A model generated the notes under the pieces. It worked only from the letters and a program-made list of their open reading frames with translations, was not told the origin of the DNA and made no database searches. A stretch of 64,000 bases of DNA, taken from positions 1,301,001 through 1,365,000 of the forward strand of contig CP011489.1 in NCBI GenBank assembly GCA_001023575.1. Reading direction: 5' to 3'. The position numbers and the translations under genes are program-made. This DNA comes from Actinobacteria bacterium IMCC26256 (lineage in GTDB: Bacteria; Actinomycetota; Acidimicrobiia; IMCC26256). This document shows, in pieces, positions 51,714 to 60,442 of this stretch. The first letter of the stretch is position 1. Each line of letters begins with the position of its first letter.

Positions 51714-53450
51714 TTGAGCAACCGCACCGATGAATCATCACCGATGGTGAATACCAGTCGGCAATCGCATACTGGCGCATGGGTTGTTGCTGTCATTCTC
51801 ATTCTCGTCTATGCACTTCCGCTACGCGGACTACTTAGAAGTCAGGGCCCTCCCATGGAGGAGGGGTTCATGCTTGCGTTTCCCGAGTTTGTGTTAAACG
51901 GCCTTAGACCGAACCGCGACTTCCTCCACCTCTACGGCCCCGGGAGCCTCTGGGCCCTTGCGGGCACCTACAAATTATTTGGAGTGTCCCTAGCCACTGA
52001 GAGGTGGTTCGGGGTTATCCAGCAGATAGGGATTATCGCTGGTGTCGCCGGGTTGGCGCGTTACTGGGGACGATTGATGGCCCTCACCGCAGGTTTACTC
52101 GCCATCGCGTTTGTTATACCGCCAATAGGACTCACCGCCCTCGCTTGGGATGGCGCGGTCGCACTTCTTGTATTGGGTTTGCTCTGCGGACTCGAGGGGC
52201 GAAGGCGCGCATTGAATCTTGGCACTGCATTAAAATTCTCATTCGCAGGGGGTCTATTAATAGGGCTTGGACTCACGTTTAGGCCTGATCTGATAATTGC
52301 AGCGACGCTCGGAGGTCTCTGCGCATCATGGGGACTCGGGCACAAATTCTTTAAGAGGATGCTCGCAGGGGCCGCGATCGGAGTCTCGCCTTACATTCTC
52401 CATCTTTTTTTATCTGGCCCGATGAACGTCATACGGGGCATGGTGTTAGATCCGGTCTTCAAACTTCGAGGAGGGCGTCGGCTCCCCATTCCGCCATCTT
52501 GGAGTCAATTCGACAGCGTGCTACAGCGTGTCGGTGCTGAACAGTTACCTCGCTGGCCTTCTCCTATCTCTAGCCCGGCGCAGTTGGCACTTTGGTTCTG
52601 GGTACTTATCTTCTCGGTATTCTTCATACTCGGCGTATCTATCTGGAGCATTCGTAGGGATCCTGCTCGCTTCAACGCTCGCGCTCTGTTGGCAATTGGA
52701 GCAATGTCCCTCGGGATGCTTCCACAGGCCATCCAACGCGCTGACTCTGCTCATCTCTCATGGGTGAGCTGCGTTCCCCTTGCCTTTCTTCCAATTGCAG
52801 TAGTCGAGTTGAACCATGTTCTGCGCCCTAAAAACAACAATCGCAGAGGGCTGCTACTCGGCGTTACTACGGCTGCACTGCTGATATTCGCTGTCACACC
52901 TCACTTCACAGCCCGAATTTATGCTGATTACAGCGCACAATCCTTCGGCTACCGTCGCACCGCTGTACCGATTACTCACCATGGGCGTCTCTTCTATTAC
53001 GGCCGCCCCGAGGTACAAGGAGCCGCAGAGTCCCTCCTCGCTCGCATCGACTCCATCTCAAAACCAGGGGATCGACTCTTCGTAGGAACCGCTGACCTCC
53101 GCAGAACGCCGTACTCAGATGCCTACCTTTATTACTTGCTTCCCTGGCTTACACCCGCGACCTATTTCGTTGAGATGGACCCTGGGATGGCGAATGCCGA
53201 GGATTCACGCATGCCGTCCGACCTCGCATCTGCAGATGTAGTTGTGCTGTCGTCTATCTGGAAAGATTGGTCCGAGCCGAATACTTCTGTTGATTTCGGA
53301 AGCCTTAAATCAACAGAGGTATTAGCGCGAGACTTCTGCCTAGACAACTCATTTGGTGGCGGGATATACGAGCTCTACACTCGTCGCCCCAAAAACGGAG
53401 AGTGCCTACCTGGGACAACAACTCCAAGGCTCCCGCCACTCGAAGGGTAA
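51714..53450 (+). CDS. GT-C-like membrane glycosyltransferase
   Basis: The 578-residue protein has about ten membrane helices and an N-terminal outside loop with PPMEEGFMLAFPEFVLNGLRPNRDFLHLYGPG. The acidic pair plus YGPG context resembles GT-C polyprenyl-phosphate-sugar transferases. A C-terminal soluble region (about 415-578) faces outside. The start is uncertain: TTG 51714 follows GAGG, and ATG 51744 is an alternative. It is downstream of a methyltransferase and converges on the Ppm-like gene. Confidence 0.75.
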   Translation: MSNRTDESSPMVNTSRQSHTGAWVVAVILILVYALPLRGLLRSQGPPMEEGFMLAFPEFVLNGLRPNRDFLHLYGPGSLWALAGTYKLFGVSLATERWFGVIQQIGIIAGVAGLARYWGRLMALTAGLLAIAFVIPPIGLTALAWDGAVALLVLGLLCGLEGRRRALNLGTALKFSFAGGLLIGLGLTFRPDLIIAATLGGLCASWGLGHKFFKRMLAGAAIGVSPYILHLFLSGPMNVIRGMVLDPVFKLRGGRRLPIPPSWSQFDSVLQRVGAEQLPRWPSPISSPAQLALWFWVLIFSVFFILGVSIWSIRRDPARFNARALLAIGAMSLGMLPQAIQRADSAHLSWVSCVPLAFLPIAVVELNHVLRPKNNNRRGLLLGVTTAALLIFAVTPHFTARIYADYSAQSFGYRRTAVPITHHGRLFYYGRPEVQGAAESLLARIDSISKPGDRLFVGTADLRRTPYSDAYLYYLLPWLTPATYFVEMDPGMANAEDSRMPSDLASADVVVLSSIWKDWSEPNTSVDFGSLKSTEVLARDFCLDNSFGGGIYELYTRRPKNGECLPGTTTPRLPPLEG

Positions 53451-53479
53451 GCGCAGCCGTCGTGGAGATTTAGTACTGG

Positions 53480-54217
53480 CTATTCCTGGGATTGGTAACT
53501 TCTACGAAGCATGCGGTCTCGAATCCCCCACCAAGAGACCATGATCATCTCTTCAACCATTACTGCAAGTGACATCTTTGAGTGCCCGCGAACGCGATCT
53601 GTAAAGGCGATTGGAACCTCAACGATTTTGCTCCCAGTCTTTGCGACTCGATACGCAGTCTCAATCTGAAACCCATAGCCTTTGGATCTAGTAGCCGAGT
53701 AATCAATGAGGCGAAGCACCTCTGCCTTATACGCTCTAAACCCAGCAGTCGCATCCGCTACGCCCGTTCGAAGCATCAAGCCCGTGTATGCATTGCCATA
53801 CTTGGAGAGCGCTCGCCTTCGCGCTGGCCAATTTGGTATCGAACCCCCGGGTACGTAACGCGACCCGATTGCAAGATCAGCGCCATTCTCTAGACAAGAG
53901 ATGAGACTGGGGAGGACCGCTGGATCGTGTGATAGGTCCGCATCAATCTGCACAAGCACGTCGTATCCACGAGCGAGTCCAATCGCAAAACCCGCTCTAT
54001 ACGCGTTCCCAAGCCCAGCTTTACCTGGTCTTCTTAGAACCTCAATTTGACCAAGCAAAATTGCTGCCGCATCAGCCACATCTGCAGTTCCGTCTGGGCT
54101 GTTGTCATCGACCACCAAAATATCTGCCGCTGGAAGCCCCTCTCGAGCACGGCGGAGAAACTCCTCAATGTTCTGAGCCTCTTGATATGTAGGGGTAATC
54201 AGTAAAACGCGACTCAT
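53480..54217 (-). CDS. Polyprenol-phosphate mannosyltransferase-like GT2 (DPM1/Ppm1 type)
   Basis: The 245-residue GT-A enzyme matches dolichol/polyprenol-phosphate mannose synthases, which charge the lipid carrier used by GT-C transferases. It has LLITPTYQEAQNIEEFL, ILVVDDNSPDGTADVAD, the metal-binding DAD in VQIDADLSHDP, IGSRYVPGGSIPNW and the C-terminal IVEVPIAFTDRVRGHSKMS. No membrane domain is attached. Its start overlaps the stop of the flavoprotein gene by four bases. A supply role for neighbouring GT-C enzymes is inferred. Glucose rather than mannose as the sugar cannot be excluded. Confidence 0.9.
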   Translation of the reverse strand: MSRVLLITPTYQEAQNIEEFLRRAREGLPAADILVVDDNSPDGTADVADAAAILLGQIEVLRRPGKAGLGNAYRAGFAIGLARGYDVLVQIDADLSHDPAVLPSLISCLENGADLAIGSRYVPGGSIPNWPARRRALSKYGNAYTGLMLRTGVADATAGFRAYKAEVLRLIDYSATRSKGYGFQIETAYRVAKTGSKIVEVPIAFTDRVRGHSKMSLAVMVEEMIMVSWWGIRDRMLRRSYQSQE

Positions 54218-55755
54218 TTCTCTCTTCGCCGCGCCTCTGCCGATGCCTCAATGGCCTCTCGAGACAGCACAGGAGCATCACGACCTGTCCCTAGGTTCGC
54301 CTCACGCTCACCTGATTCCTCGTGGTACTCCTCCTCTACATTTACCGACCAGACATCATGCTCTGCTCCAAAGATATTCTCCACTGAGAGCATCGCGGTA
54401 TACATAGAGTGGTCTTGGTTGTTATACCTATGCATTCCATTTCGGCCAACCGGGAAAACCTTAGGGGCCTCGTTTGCAATCCACTCACGGAGAACATCGA
54501 CATTTGCTTTGTAATGCTCGTCGTATACAGGGTAGGCCTTTGGAATACGCACTACATAGCCAGCCTCGACCTTTGATGAATCTGCGAGTCCGAGTTGCTC
54601 AAGTTCGCGCTTGCCCTGTTCGATCAGGTCTTCATCAGACTTGCTCCACATTGAGTCGCCCTCGTTGACAAAGAACTCAAGGCCTAGGCATGTGCGGCCT
54701 TCCTTTACAAGGTAGGGAGACCACGAGCCGAAGTTCTGTACCCTTCCAACCTTCACACCAGGGTCATGTATGTAGATCCAGTTATCAGGGAACGAATACT
54801 CAAGCGGGACGACAAGAGCAACGGTCATAAAGTCTCGATATGTCAATCCGTTAGCGGCTGCAATTACCTCTGCAGGCGGCGCAGGCTCCATCGCTCGGAG
54901 TAACGAACCCATCGGCATAGTAGAGATCACCTCTGTGCAAGGGTACGAAGTCTCGACGCCGTTAACTATTGCGATCACCTCAACGGGTCGGCCATTCTCG
55001 ATACGAATACGTTTAGCCTTAGCCCCAAAGGTAATTGTGCTTCCAGCGTCGGTAACGATCTCGGCGCACTTCTCCCACATTTGACCGGGGCCATATTTGG
55101 GGTAATTGAACTCTTCAATCAAACTAGTGATCTGGTTCTTCTTATCTTTACGACCGCCAAAGAGGCGGGCACGCAGAGGCTCCCATACTGCAGACCAAAG
55201 CGACATGCCCTTGATGCGTTGCGCACCCCAATCAGCAGAGAGCTCAGAGGCGGGAACCCCCCATACCTTCTCGTTATAAGTCTTAAAAAAGTGCTGGTAG
55301 AGCCGCCATCCGTAGTTGGCAGCGATGTAACCCTCGAGAGAGGACTGATCTTTAGGTGGTCGAACCCTCACCCAGAGATATGAGATTACACAGCGGATGG
55401 CCTCGATCAGCCCTAAGTTACGAAGTGCATTTAGAGGTTTAATCGGGTAGTCATAGAGTTTGTTGCGGTAGAAAATCCGACTCATTCGCGGGCGGCGAAG
55501 AAACTCGTCTGCTCCAAGAATCTCAAACCAAAGATCATCGACCGGGCGCACCTTGGTAAAGAAGCGGTGGCCACCGATATCGAAACGCCAGCCATCGGCA
55601 ACGACAGTCCGACTGATTCCGCCAACTACAGTATCGGCCTCGAGAATTATGGCGGACTGCCCCCGCTTTGTGAGCATATACGCCGCAGTTAAACCTGCGG
55701 GTCCGGCGCCAATAATTACAACTTGGTGCTCGGCACTCTGGGCAGTTTCAGTCAT
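54214..55755 (-). CDS. UGM-like FAD-dependent oxidoreductase/isomerase
   Basis: The 513-residue flavoprotein has the dinucleotide-binding motif VVIIGAGPAGLTAAYML (about residues 12-28) followed by ILEADTVVGGISRTV and FDIGGHRFFTKV, as in protoporphyrinogen oxidase/UDP-galactopyranose mutase-like proteins. YEKVWG-like TYNEKVWGVP, the RFFTK region and AGYVVRIPKAYPVYDEHY also occur in UGM-related enzymes of polysaccharide clusters. A charged tail of about 40 residues ends the chain. Cotranslation with the polyprenol-phosphate sugar synthase suggests a step in lipid-linked sugar metabolism, but the reaction is unknown. Confidence 0.85.
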   Translation of the reverse strand: MTETAQSAEHQVVIIGAGPAGLTAAYMLTKRGQSAIILEADTVVGGISRTVVADGWRFDIGGHRFFTKVRPVDDLWFEILGADEFLRRPRMSRIFYRNKLYDYPIKPLNALRNLGLIEAIRCVISYLWVRVRPPKDQSSLEGYIAANYGWRLYQHFFKTYNEKVWGVPASELSADWGAQRIKGMSLWSAVWEPLRARLFGGRKDKKNQITSLIEEFNYPKYGPGQMWEKCAEIVTDAGSTITFGAKAKRIRIENGRPVEVIAIVNGVETSYPCTEVISTMPMGSLLRAMEPAPPAEVIAAANGLTYRDFMTVALVVPLEYSFPDNWIYIHDPGVKVGRVQNFGSWSPYLVKEGRTCLGLEFFVNEGDSMWSKSDEDLIEQGKRELEQLGLADSSKVEAGYVVRIPKAYPVYDEHYKANVDVLREWIANEAPKVFPVGRNGMHRYNNQDHSMYTAMLSVENIFGAEHDVWSVNVEEEYHEESGEREANLGTGRDAPVLSREAIEASAEARRREK

Positions 55756-55791
55756 TGTTTCCTTTGCGGGTATTTAGCGCCAAGATTTAAG

Positions 55792-55848
55792 TGCGCTGAG
55801 GTATGCGTGCGCTGAAAGAATTTCAGACTCTGTGAGAACTTCAGACTA
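55792..55848. repeat. Paired direct repeats in the promoter region of the flavoprotein gene
   Basis: GTGCGCTGA occurs at 55792 and 55808 and TTCAGACT at 55823 and 55841, giving two short direct-repeat pairs in the 121-base gap between the flavoprotein and the mannosyltransferase-like gene. They could be regulator sites for the minus-strand flavoprotein-ppm operon. Confidence 0.45.
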
Positions 55849-55876
55849 CCCGCATAGGGATACTAAGGACTTGTTC

Positions 55877-57016
55877 CTAGGGCACTAAGCGCCCAAAAAA
55901 GACAAGAATTGATGAGCCGAAAAGCCCGGCAGATGAGATCGCCACTACTCCCCTGAACAGGTCTTTGGGGCGGGAGGTAAGGACCCCAGCACCGATTACG
56001 ACCGGAAATGTGACGAGCGCATATCTCTCAAATGAATCAAGGTTTGGAGCGCAGAGCGCTATCGCGATGCTCGCAGCGGCCCAGAGCGTATAGGGCGCTG
56101 AGAGTCTTCGCGCTGCTGCGATGATACAGATAACAGCCACAAATGCCCAGACTGCATGCAGGCCTGATCCGAGACGGTCGCCGCTAGATAGCGAATCAAT
56201 TGCGCCATTGATACTCGTCCAAGGCCAGACAAAACCGCCGCGGAGGTTCGATGAAGATTGAATCTGTAGCGGCTCCCAGAACCCGTACCCAGCACTCTTT
56301 GACCATGCGAGGTAACTACAGATACCTAACACCGGCGATGCGACCCCAAGAGCGCCTAGGGCGAGTGAGCTCTTCTTGCTGTTGGCCCCCTGTGGCTTTT
56401 CAGCCCGCAAGGATTGCCAAACAAATACTGCAATTGGCAACAGTAGGAGCACTCCCGTGGGGCGAACAACCCCTGCAAAAAATCCTGCAAGTATCACCCA
56501 CCCCCATCTCGCATTTCGAGCGTTTAGAAAAATGAGGACCGCGCAGAGAGCGAGCAGAGCCTCTGCATAACCAAATACGAATACAAGTGCTGGTGGCGCT
56601 AATAGCCCTAACCAAACAGAGCGTGTAGCTAGCCCCAAATCGCCGGTCTCTTCGATCACAAGGCGATTGAGAATTCCTGCATAGAGAAGCGAAGCAATAT
56701 TTACGATGATGATGAGAACGGGCCCAACCTGACCGATCGGTGCTCCTAAGAAGCGCGCCATTAGAGGGAGCCCGGCGAAGAATCGAAGCCCTGAATGGGC
56801 TACGGCGTTGTACCCCCCAGCAGCGATATCTCGGTAGAACGCTGCGTCCCATGCAAACAAGCCCTGCGAAAGAGCTGGGGGGCGAGGAGCGGTGCCAATC
56901 TCGCCAAAAATATATCTAGCAGCAGCGAGCGCGAGCAGAACGATTGCCCTTGAAGCGATCCATGGCGCCAACGCAACTGATAAATCCTCTCGGGCGAAAC
57001 GCCTAAGAGCGATCAA
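55877..57016 (-). CDS. PIG-V-like membrane mannosyltransferase
   Basis: The 379-residue protein has about nine membrane helices and an early outside loop with WDAAFYRDIAAGGYN, the acidic signature of PIG-V/GPI mannosyltransferase-2-like GT-C enzymes found in actinobacteria. Later features are VIEETGDLGLATRSVWLGLLAPPALVFVFGYAEALL and FFAGVVRPTGVLLLLP, also family-typical. It overlaps the upstream GT39-like gene by four bases. It probably uses a polyprenyl-phosphate mannose donor; the acceptor is not known. Confidence 0.85.
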   Translation of the reverse strand: MIALRRFAREDLSVALAPWIASRAIVLLALAAARYIFGEIGTAPRPPALSQGLFAWDAAFYRDIAAGGYNAVAHSGLRFFAGLPLMARFLGAPIGQVGPVLIIIVNIASLLYAGILNRLVIEETGDLGLATRSVWLGLLAPPALVFVFGYAEALLALCAVLIFLNARNARWGWVILAGFFAGVVRPTGVLLLLPIAVFVWQSLRAEKPQGANSKKSSLALGALGVASPVLGICSYLAWSKSAGYGFWEPLQIQSSSNLRGGFVWPWTSINGAIDSLSSGDRLGSGLHAVWAFVAVICIIAAARRLSAPYTLWAAASIAIALCAPNLDSFERYALVTFPVVIGAGVLTSRPKDLFRGVVAISSAGLFGSSILVFFGRLVP

Positions 57017-58605
57017 GGCCTATACCGGTCAAGGCCCATACGTTCATAGAAACTGGGCTTCGCCTTCAGGACAATTTCACGATTTCCACGCAGTCGCGCA
57101 AGCTCATTTACAACCCGTTCGCATTTGATTCCAAAGGTTCGATAACCGCCAGCCCATACAAACCAAACATCATTTTTCCCGGCTCTGGCAAGGAGCGCCC
57201 TCGCATACTTCTCCGGATTTGAGCGGCTATTTCGTAACGCGTAGTCGGTCCAGTCAATTAGTTCCGGAGGCTGGAGGTTAGGGAAGGCGTAGAGCCCGAG
57301 CGATTTAGTAGATGATAGTAAACGGGCGGTAGCCGGACCGAGTTGGTCTGGACAGATTCCCACCACGTCTCCGGGCCTCGAGTCTCTGCTTAGCACCTCT
57401 GCGATCTCTGTCGCCTGAGTACGATCTGTTCGCGCATTGCGAATACCCGAGATAAACCCGATCGTTACAACTACAGCAAGAAGCCCATATCGAATCCGGC
57501 GATCCTTGAGTAGCATCAATCCCATGCCGACCGCAAGGATATAAAAGGGGAAACACATCGCTGCGTAACGAGTTTGAAACGCTGTACCCGAGACGTAGGC
57601 GAGGGATAGGCCTAATCCAAGTGCGATTGTTCCTATCCCCCACTCCCAACGCGCACCACCAACCGTTCCGATATCAATCTCAATTAGCCGCTCATTACGA
57701 GCAGTTCCGAATAGTGCAATTAGCGCTAAGAGAAAGAGCAGTCCTGCAAGGGGCCACCCCTCCGAGACTGAACTCCCACCAAAGTCTAAGACCGTGTAGG
57801 CGAAAGCAACTGTTGGGGCTATCGCAGTCCCCCATGGAGTCCCGGTATGGAGGCGTTGATACTCGAATATCGGCAGCCAAGGCACAAATAAAAAGACACC
57901 GAAAACAATTGATCCGAGAATTCTCCGAGCGGTGCGCAACTCCTCGGCTGGAGCCTTTACAGAGCGCCACAGTGTTGATACTCCCACTACCGCTACTAGG
58001 TAAAGGCACCAATAATTTGTGTAGAGCAATGCACCTGTAACAAGTGAAACTCCAATTAGAGAACCATATGAAGGGCGAAGAAGCGCAGACCTAAAGAATA
58101 TGTAACCAAGTAGCACAAGGTCGATCACAAGCACATACATGCGGTTTTCACTTGAGTATCGAATTGCATATGGAGATGCTGCAACTAGCAGCAGAACCAG
58201 CCATCCCAATTCACGTTCTCTTCGCTCATCGCTAGCAAGCGCCTTCTTGCCCGCAAGATACGCGAGAGGAAACGAAAGGATTCCTAGAAGGGCAGGGAGC
58301 GCGCGTACAGCTGTGTCACTCTCTCCAAATACCTTCATCCATAGGTGCAGAAGCAGGTAATAAAGTGGAGGGGCCCCATCGACCTTCAAGGTCGCCGCGA
58401 GCGACCCAAGCGGAACCCTCGCAATGTTTACAGTCAAAGCCTCATCGAGCCAAAGGCTTGACGTAACAAAGATGCGCATCGCGACGCCAAGCAGTAAGAC
58501 AGCAGAGACTGAAAGAACTATTACTGCTCTTGGCTCTCCAGATGCGCCTGTAGGCCCTGTCTCCTTAGAACTGAGAGTTTGAGGTGAATCAATTTCGGGG
58601 GGCAT
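57013..58605 (-). CDS. GT39/ArnT-like membrane glycosyltransferase
   Basis: The 530-residue protein has about ten membrane helices and a first outside loop SLWLDEALTVNIARVPLG with the Asp-Glu of PMT/ArnT-type GT-C enzymes, followed by DGAPPLYYLLLHLWMKVFGESDTAVRALPALLG, which is very characteristic. A C-terminal soluble part (about 400-530) faces outside and includes a P-loop-free PGDVVGICPDQLG stretch. It is the first gene of a two-gene operon with the PIG-V-like gene. It should use a lipid-linked sugar; the acceptor is unknown. Confidence 0.88.
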   Translation of the reverse strand: MPPEIDSPQTLSSKETGPTGASGEPRAVIVLSVSAVLLLGVAMRIFVTSSLWLDEALTVNIARVPLGSLAATLKVDGAPPLYYLLLHLWMKVFGESDTAVRALPALLGILSFPLAYLAGKKALASDERRERELGWLVLLLVAASPYAIRYSSENRMYVLVIDLVLLGYIFFRSALLRPSYGSLIGVSLVTGALLYTNYWCLYLVAVVGVSTLWRSVKAPAEELRTARRILGSIVFGVFLFVPWLPIFEYQRLHTGTPWGTAIAPTVAFAYTVLDFGGSSVSEGWPLAGLLFLLALIALFGTARNERLIEIDIGTVGGARWEWGIGTIALGLGLSLAYVSGTAFQTRYAAMCFPFYILAVGMGLMLLKDRRIRYGLLAVVVTIGFISGIRNARTDRTQATEIAEVLSRDSRPGDVVGICPDQLGPATARLLSSTKSLGLYAFPNLQPPELIDWTDYALRNSRSNPEKYARALLARAGKNDVWFVWAGGYRTFGIKCERVVNELARLRGNREIVLKAKPSFYERMGLDRYRP

Positions 58606-58661
58606 AGGGGCCAGCGAATCCTACCGACTAGAGACCCCGGCGCAGTGGAGGCTGCGGTGCC

Positions 58662-58687
58662 CAGTATTGCGCAGTATTCCCCAGTAT
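58662..58687. promoter_or_regulatory. Three CAGTAT boxes on a 10-bp period
   Basis: CAGTAT occurs at 58662, 58672 and 58682, each exactly ten bases apart, in the 134-base gap between the divergent GT39-like and amidohydrolase genes. The helical phasing suggests a cooperative binding site, or a slippage product. Confidence 0.45.
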
Positions 58688-58739
58688 GAATTTGGTCTAG
58701 AGGCCGCGCGCTAGCCCGGAGTCGTGATGGAATGGGGAG

Positions 58740-60413
58740 ATGACAGCAGATATTGTGATTCGCGACGGGTTGATTGTTGACGGAACGGGAACCGAGGGGT
58801 ATCAAGCAGACATAGCCGTCTCGGGTGGAATGATCTCCGAGATAGGTAAAGGCCTTAAGGGAAATCGAGAAATTGATGCGAGCGGGCAAGTCGTATCCCC
58901 AGGGTTCATTGATATTCATACTCACTATGACGCCCAAGTTTTCTGGGACCCGGCCCTTACTCCATCGAGTCACCACGGAGTCACCTCTGTCATTGCCGGT
59001 AACTGCGGCTTCTCTATCGCACCATGCTTACCAGAGCACCGATCGCTTCTAGGCCGGACGCTGCAGCATGTCGAAGACATGAACCTAGCGACTCTCGAGG
59101 CGGGAATTCCGTGGGATTTTGAGACCTTCGCGCAGTACCTGGACTCCGTTGAGAGGCGGGGCGTGGGGATTAACTTTGGCTGCTATGTCGGCCACACCGC
59201 TGTTCGCCTAAACGCTATGGGGGATGAAGGCTACGAACGCGAGACGCCAACGGAGCAAGAGCTCAGAGCTATGCAGATTCTTGTTGATGACGCACTCCGA
59301 TCCGGCGCCATGGGCTTTGCATCCTCTTCCTCGGCTACTCACTCCGGAGACGGAGGACGGCCGGTTCCTTCAAGGCTCGCCGATCTAGCGGAGTTCGAGT
59401 CATTACTTGCGCCACTACGCGATCAAAATAAGGGAGTTATTGCAACCCTCCCAGGCGAGCGCGTAAAGCACGCAGATCTATATGCGCTACAACGGCGTAT
59501 TGGTCGGCCCCTAACTTGGACCGCTCTATTGACAGTGAAGGGCTTTCCCTACCACGAGCAAGTAATCGAAGACAACGATGCTGCTCACGCCGCTGGAGGT
59601 GAGGTCTGGCCGCAGATTTCAGTTCGGCCGCTTGTGTTCCAGATGAATCTGCGCGAGCCGTTTACGTTCAACATGGCACCGGCATTTAGGGACCTAATGG
59701 CGCAGCCCGATGCGGTGCGCCTCGATAAGTTCGCGGACCATTCCTGGCGTCGCATGGCTCTTGACGATCTAACCAACCGAACCGCTATCCGTCTGCGTTG
59801 GGAGTCTCTAAGCGTCGCTGAGAGTGCTAGCCGGCCTGAGTTAGCGGGCAAGAGCATCGTTGATGAGGCCGCTGCTGCTGGATGCTCCCCCCTTGATTTT
59901 ATGCTCGATCTCTCCATCGCCGATTCACTAGAGACACGATTCAACAGCGTGCTCGCTAATGACGATGAAGATGCAATTGCGTGGTTACTACAGCGAGATG
60001 GAGTACTCCTCGGCTTGATGGACTCCGGGGCCCACGTGAGCCAACTCTGCGATGCATGTATGCCGACAGACCTACTTGGTAAATGGGTGCGCGATCGTGA
60101 AGTAATTACTCTGGAGCGCGCAATTCATAAACTTACTGGGGAGCCTGCGAGAGTCTTTGGGCTAGATGGCCAAGCTGGGCGAGGATTACTCAAAGTTGGA
60201 ATGGCAGCAGATATAACCGTTTTCAACCCTGACACTGTTGCTCCCGGTCCTCTGCGCAGAGTGAGCGATTTTCCTGCCAATGGAGAACGACTAACGGCAG
60301 ATGCTCCTGTTGGTATGAATCACATTCTGGTAAATGGATCACCCATCCGTAGCGATGGGATGCCCGTCCAAGAAGTTCTCGATGCAATGCCAGGCAAGGT
60401 ACTGCGCTCGTAG
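58740..60413 (+). CDS. D-aminoacylase-like amidohydrolase
   Basis: The 557-residue metal-dependent hydrolase resembles N-acyl-D-amino-acid deacylases (Amidohydro_3). It has the N-terminal beta-sandwich start ADIVIRDGLIVDGTGTEG, the first metal motif GFIDIHTHYDAQVFWDP, the Cys of GNCGFSIAP matching the D-aminoacylase metal Cys, and a later catalytic-type Asp in MDSGAHVSQLCD. No signal peptide is present. ATG 58740 fits the family N-terminus; GGGGAG directly abuts it. A paralogue lies at 61856. The true substrate is unknown; many actinobacterial relatives are annotated only as amidohydrolases. Confidence 0.88.
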   Translation: MTADIVIRDGLIVDGTGTEGYQADIAVSGGMISEIGKGLKGNREIDASGQVVSPGFIDIHTHYDAQVFWDPALTPSSHHGVTSVIAGNCGFSIAPCLPEHRSLLGRTLQHVEDMNLATLEAGIPWDFETFAQYLDSVERRGVGINFGCYVGHTAVRLNAMGDEGYERETPTEQELRAMQILVDDALRSGAMGFASSSSATHSGDGGRPVPSRLADLAEFESLLAPLRDQNKGVIATLPGERVKHADLYALQRRIGRPLTWTALLTVKGFPYHEQVIEDNDAAHAAGGEVWPQISVRPLVFQMNLREPFTFNMAPAFRDLMAQPDAVRLDKFADHSWRRMALDDLTNRTAIRLRWESLSVAESASRPELAGKSIVDEAAAAGCSPLDFMLDLSIADSLETRFNSVLANDDEDAIAWLLQRDGVLLGLMDSGAHVSQLCDACMPTDLLGKWVRDREVITLERAIHKLTGEPARVFGLDGQAGRGLLKVGMAADITVFNPDTVAPGPLRRVSDFPANGERLTADAPVGMNHILVNGSPIRSDGMPVQEVLDAMPGKVLRS

Positions 60414-60442
60414 TCTTGACCCGCATTCGTATCCATTTGGTT

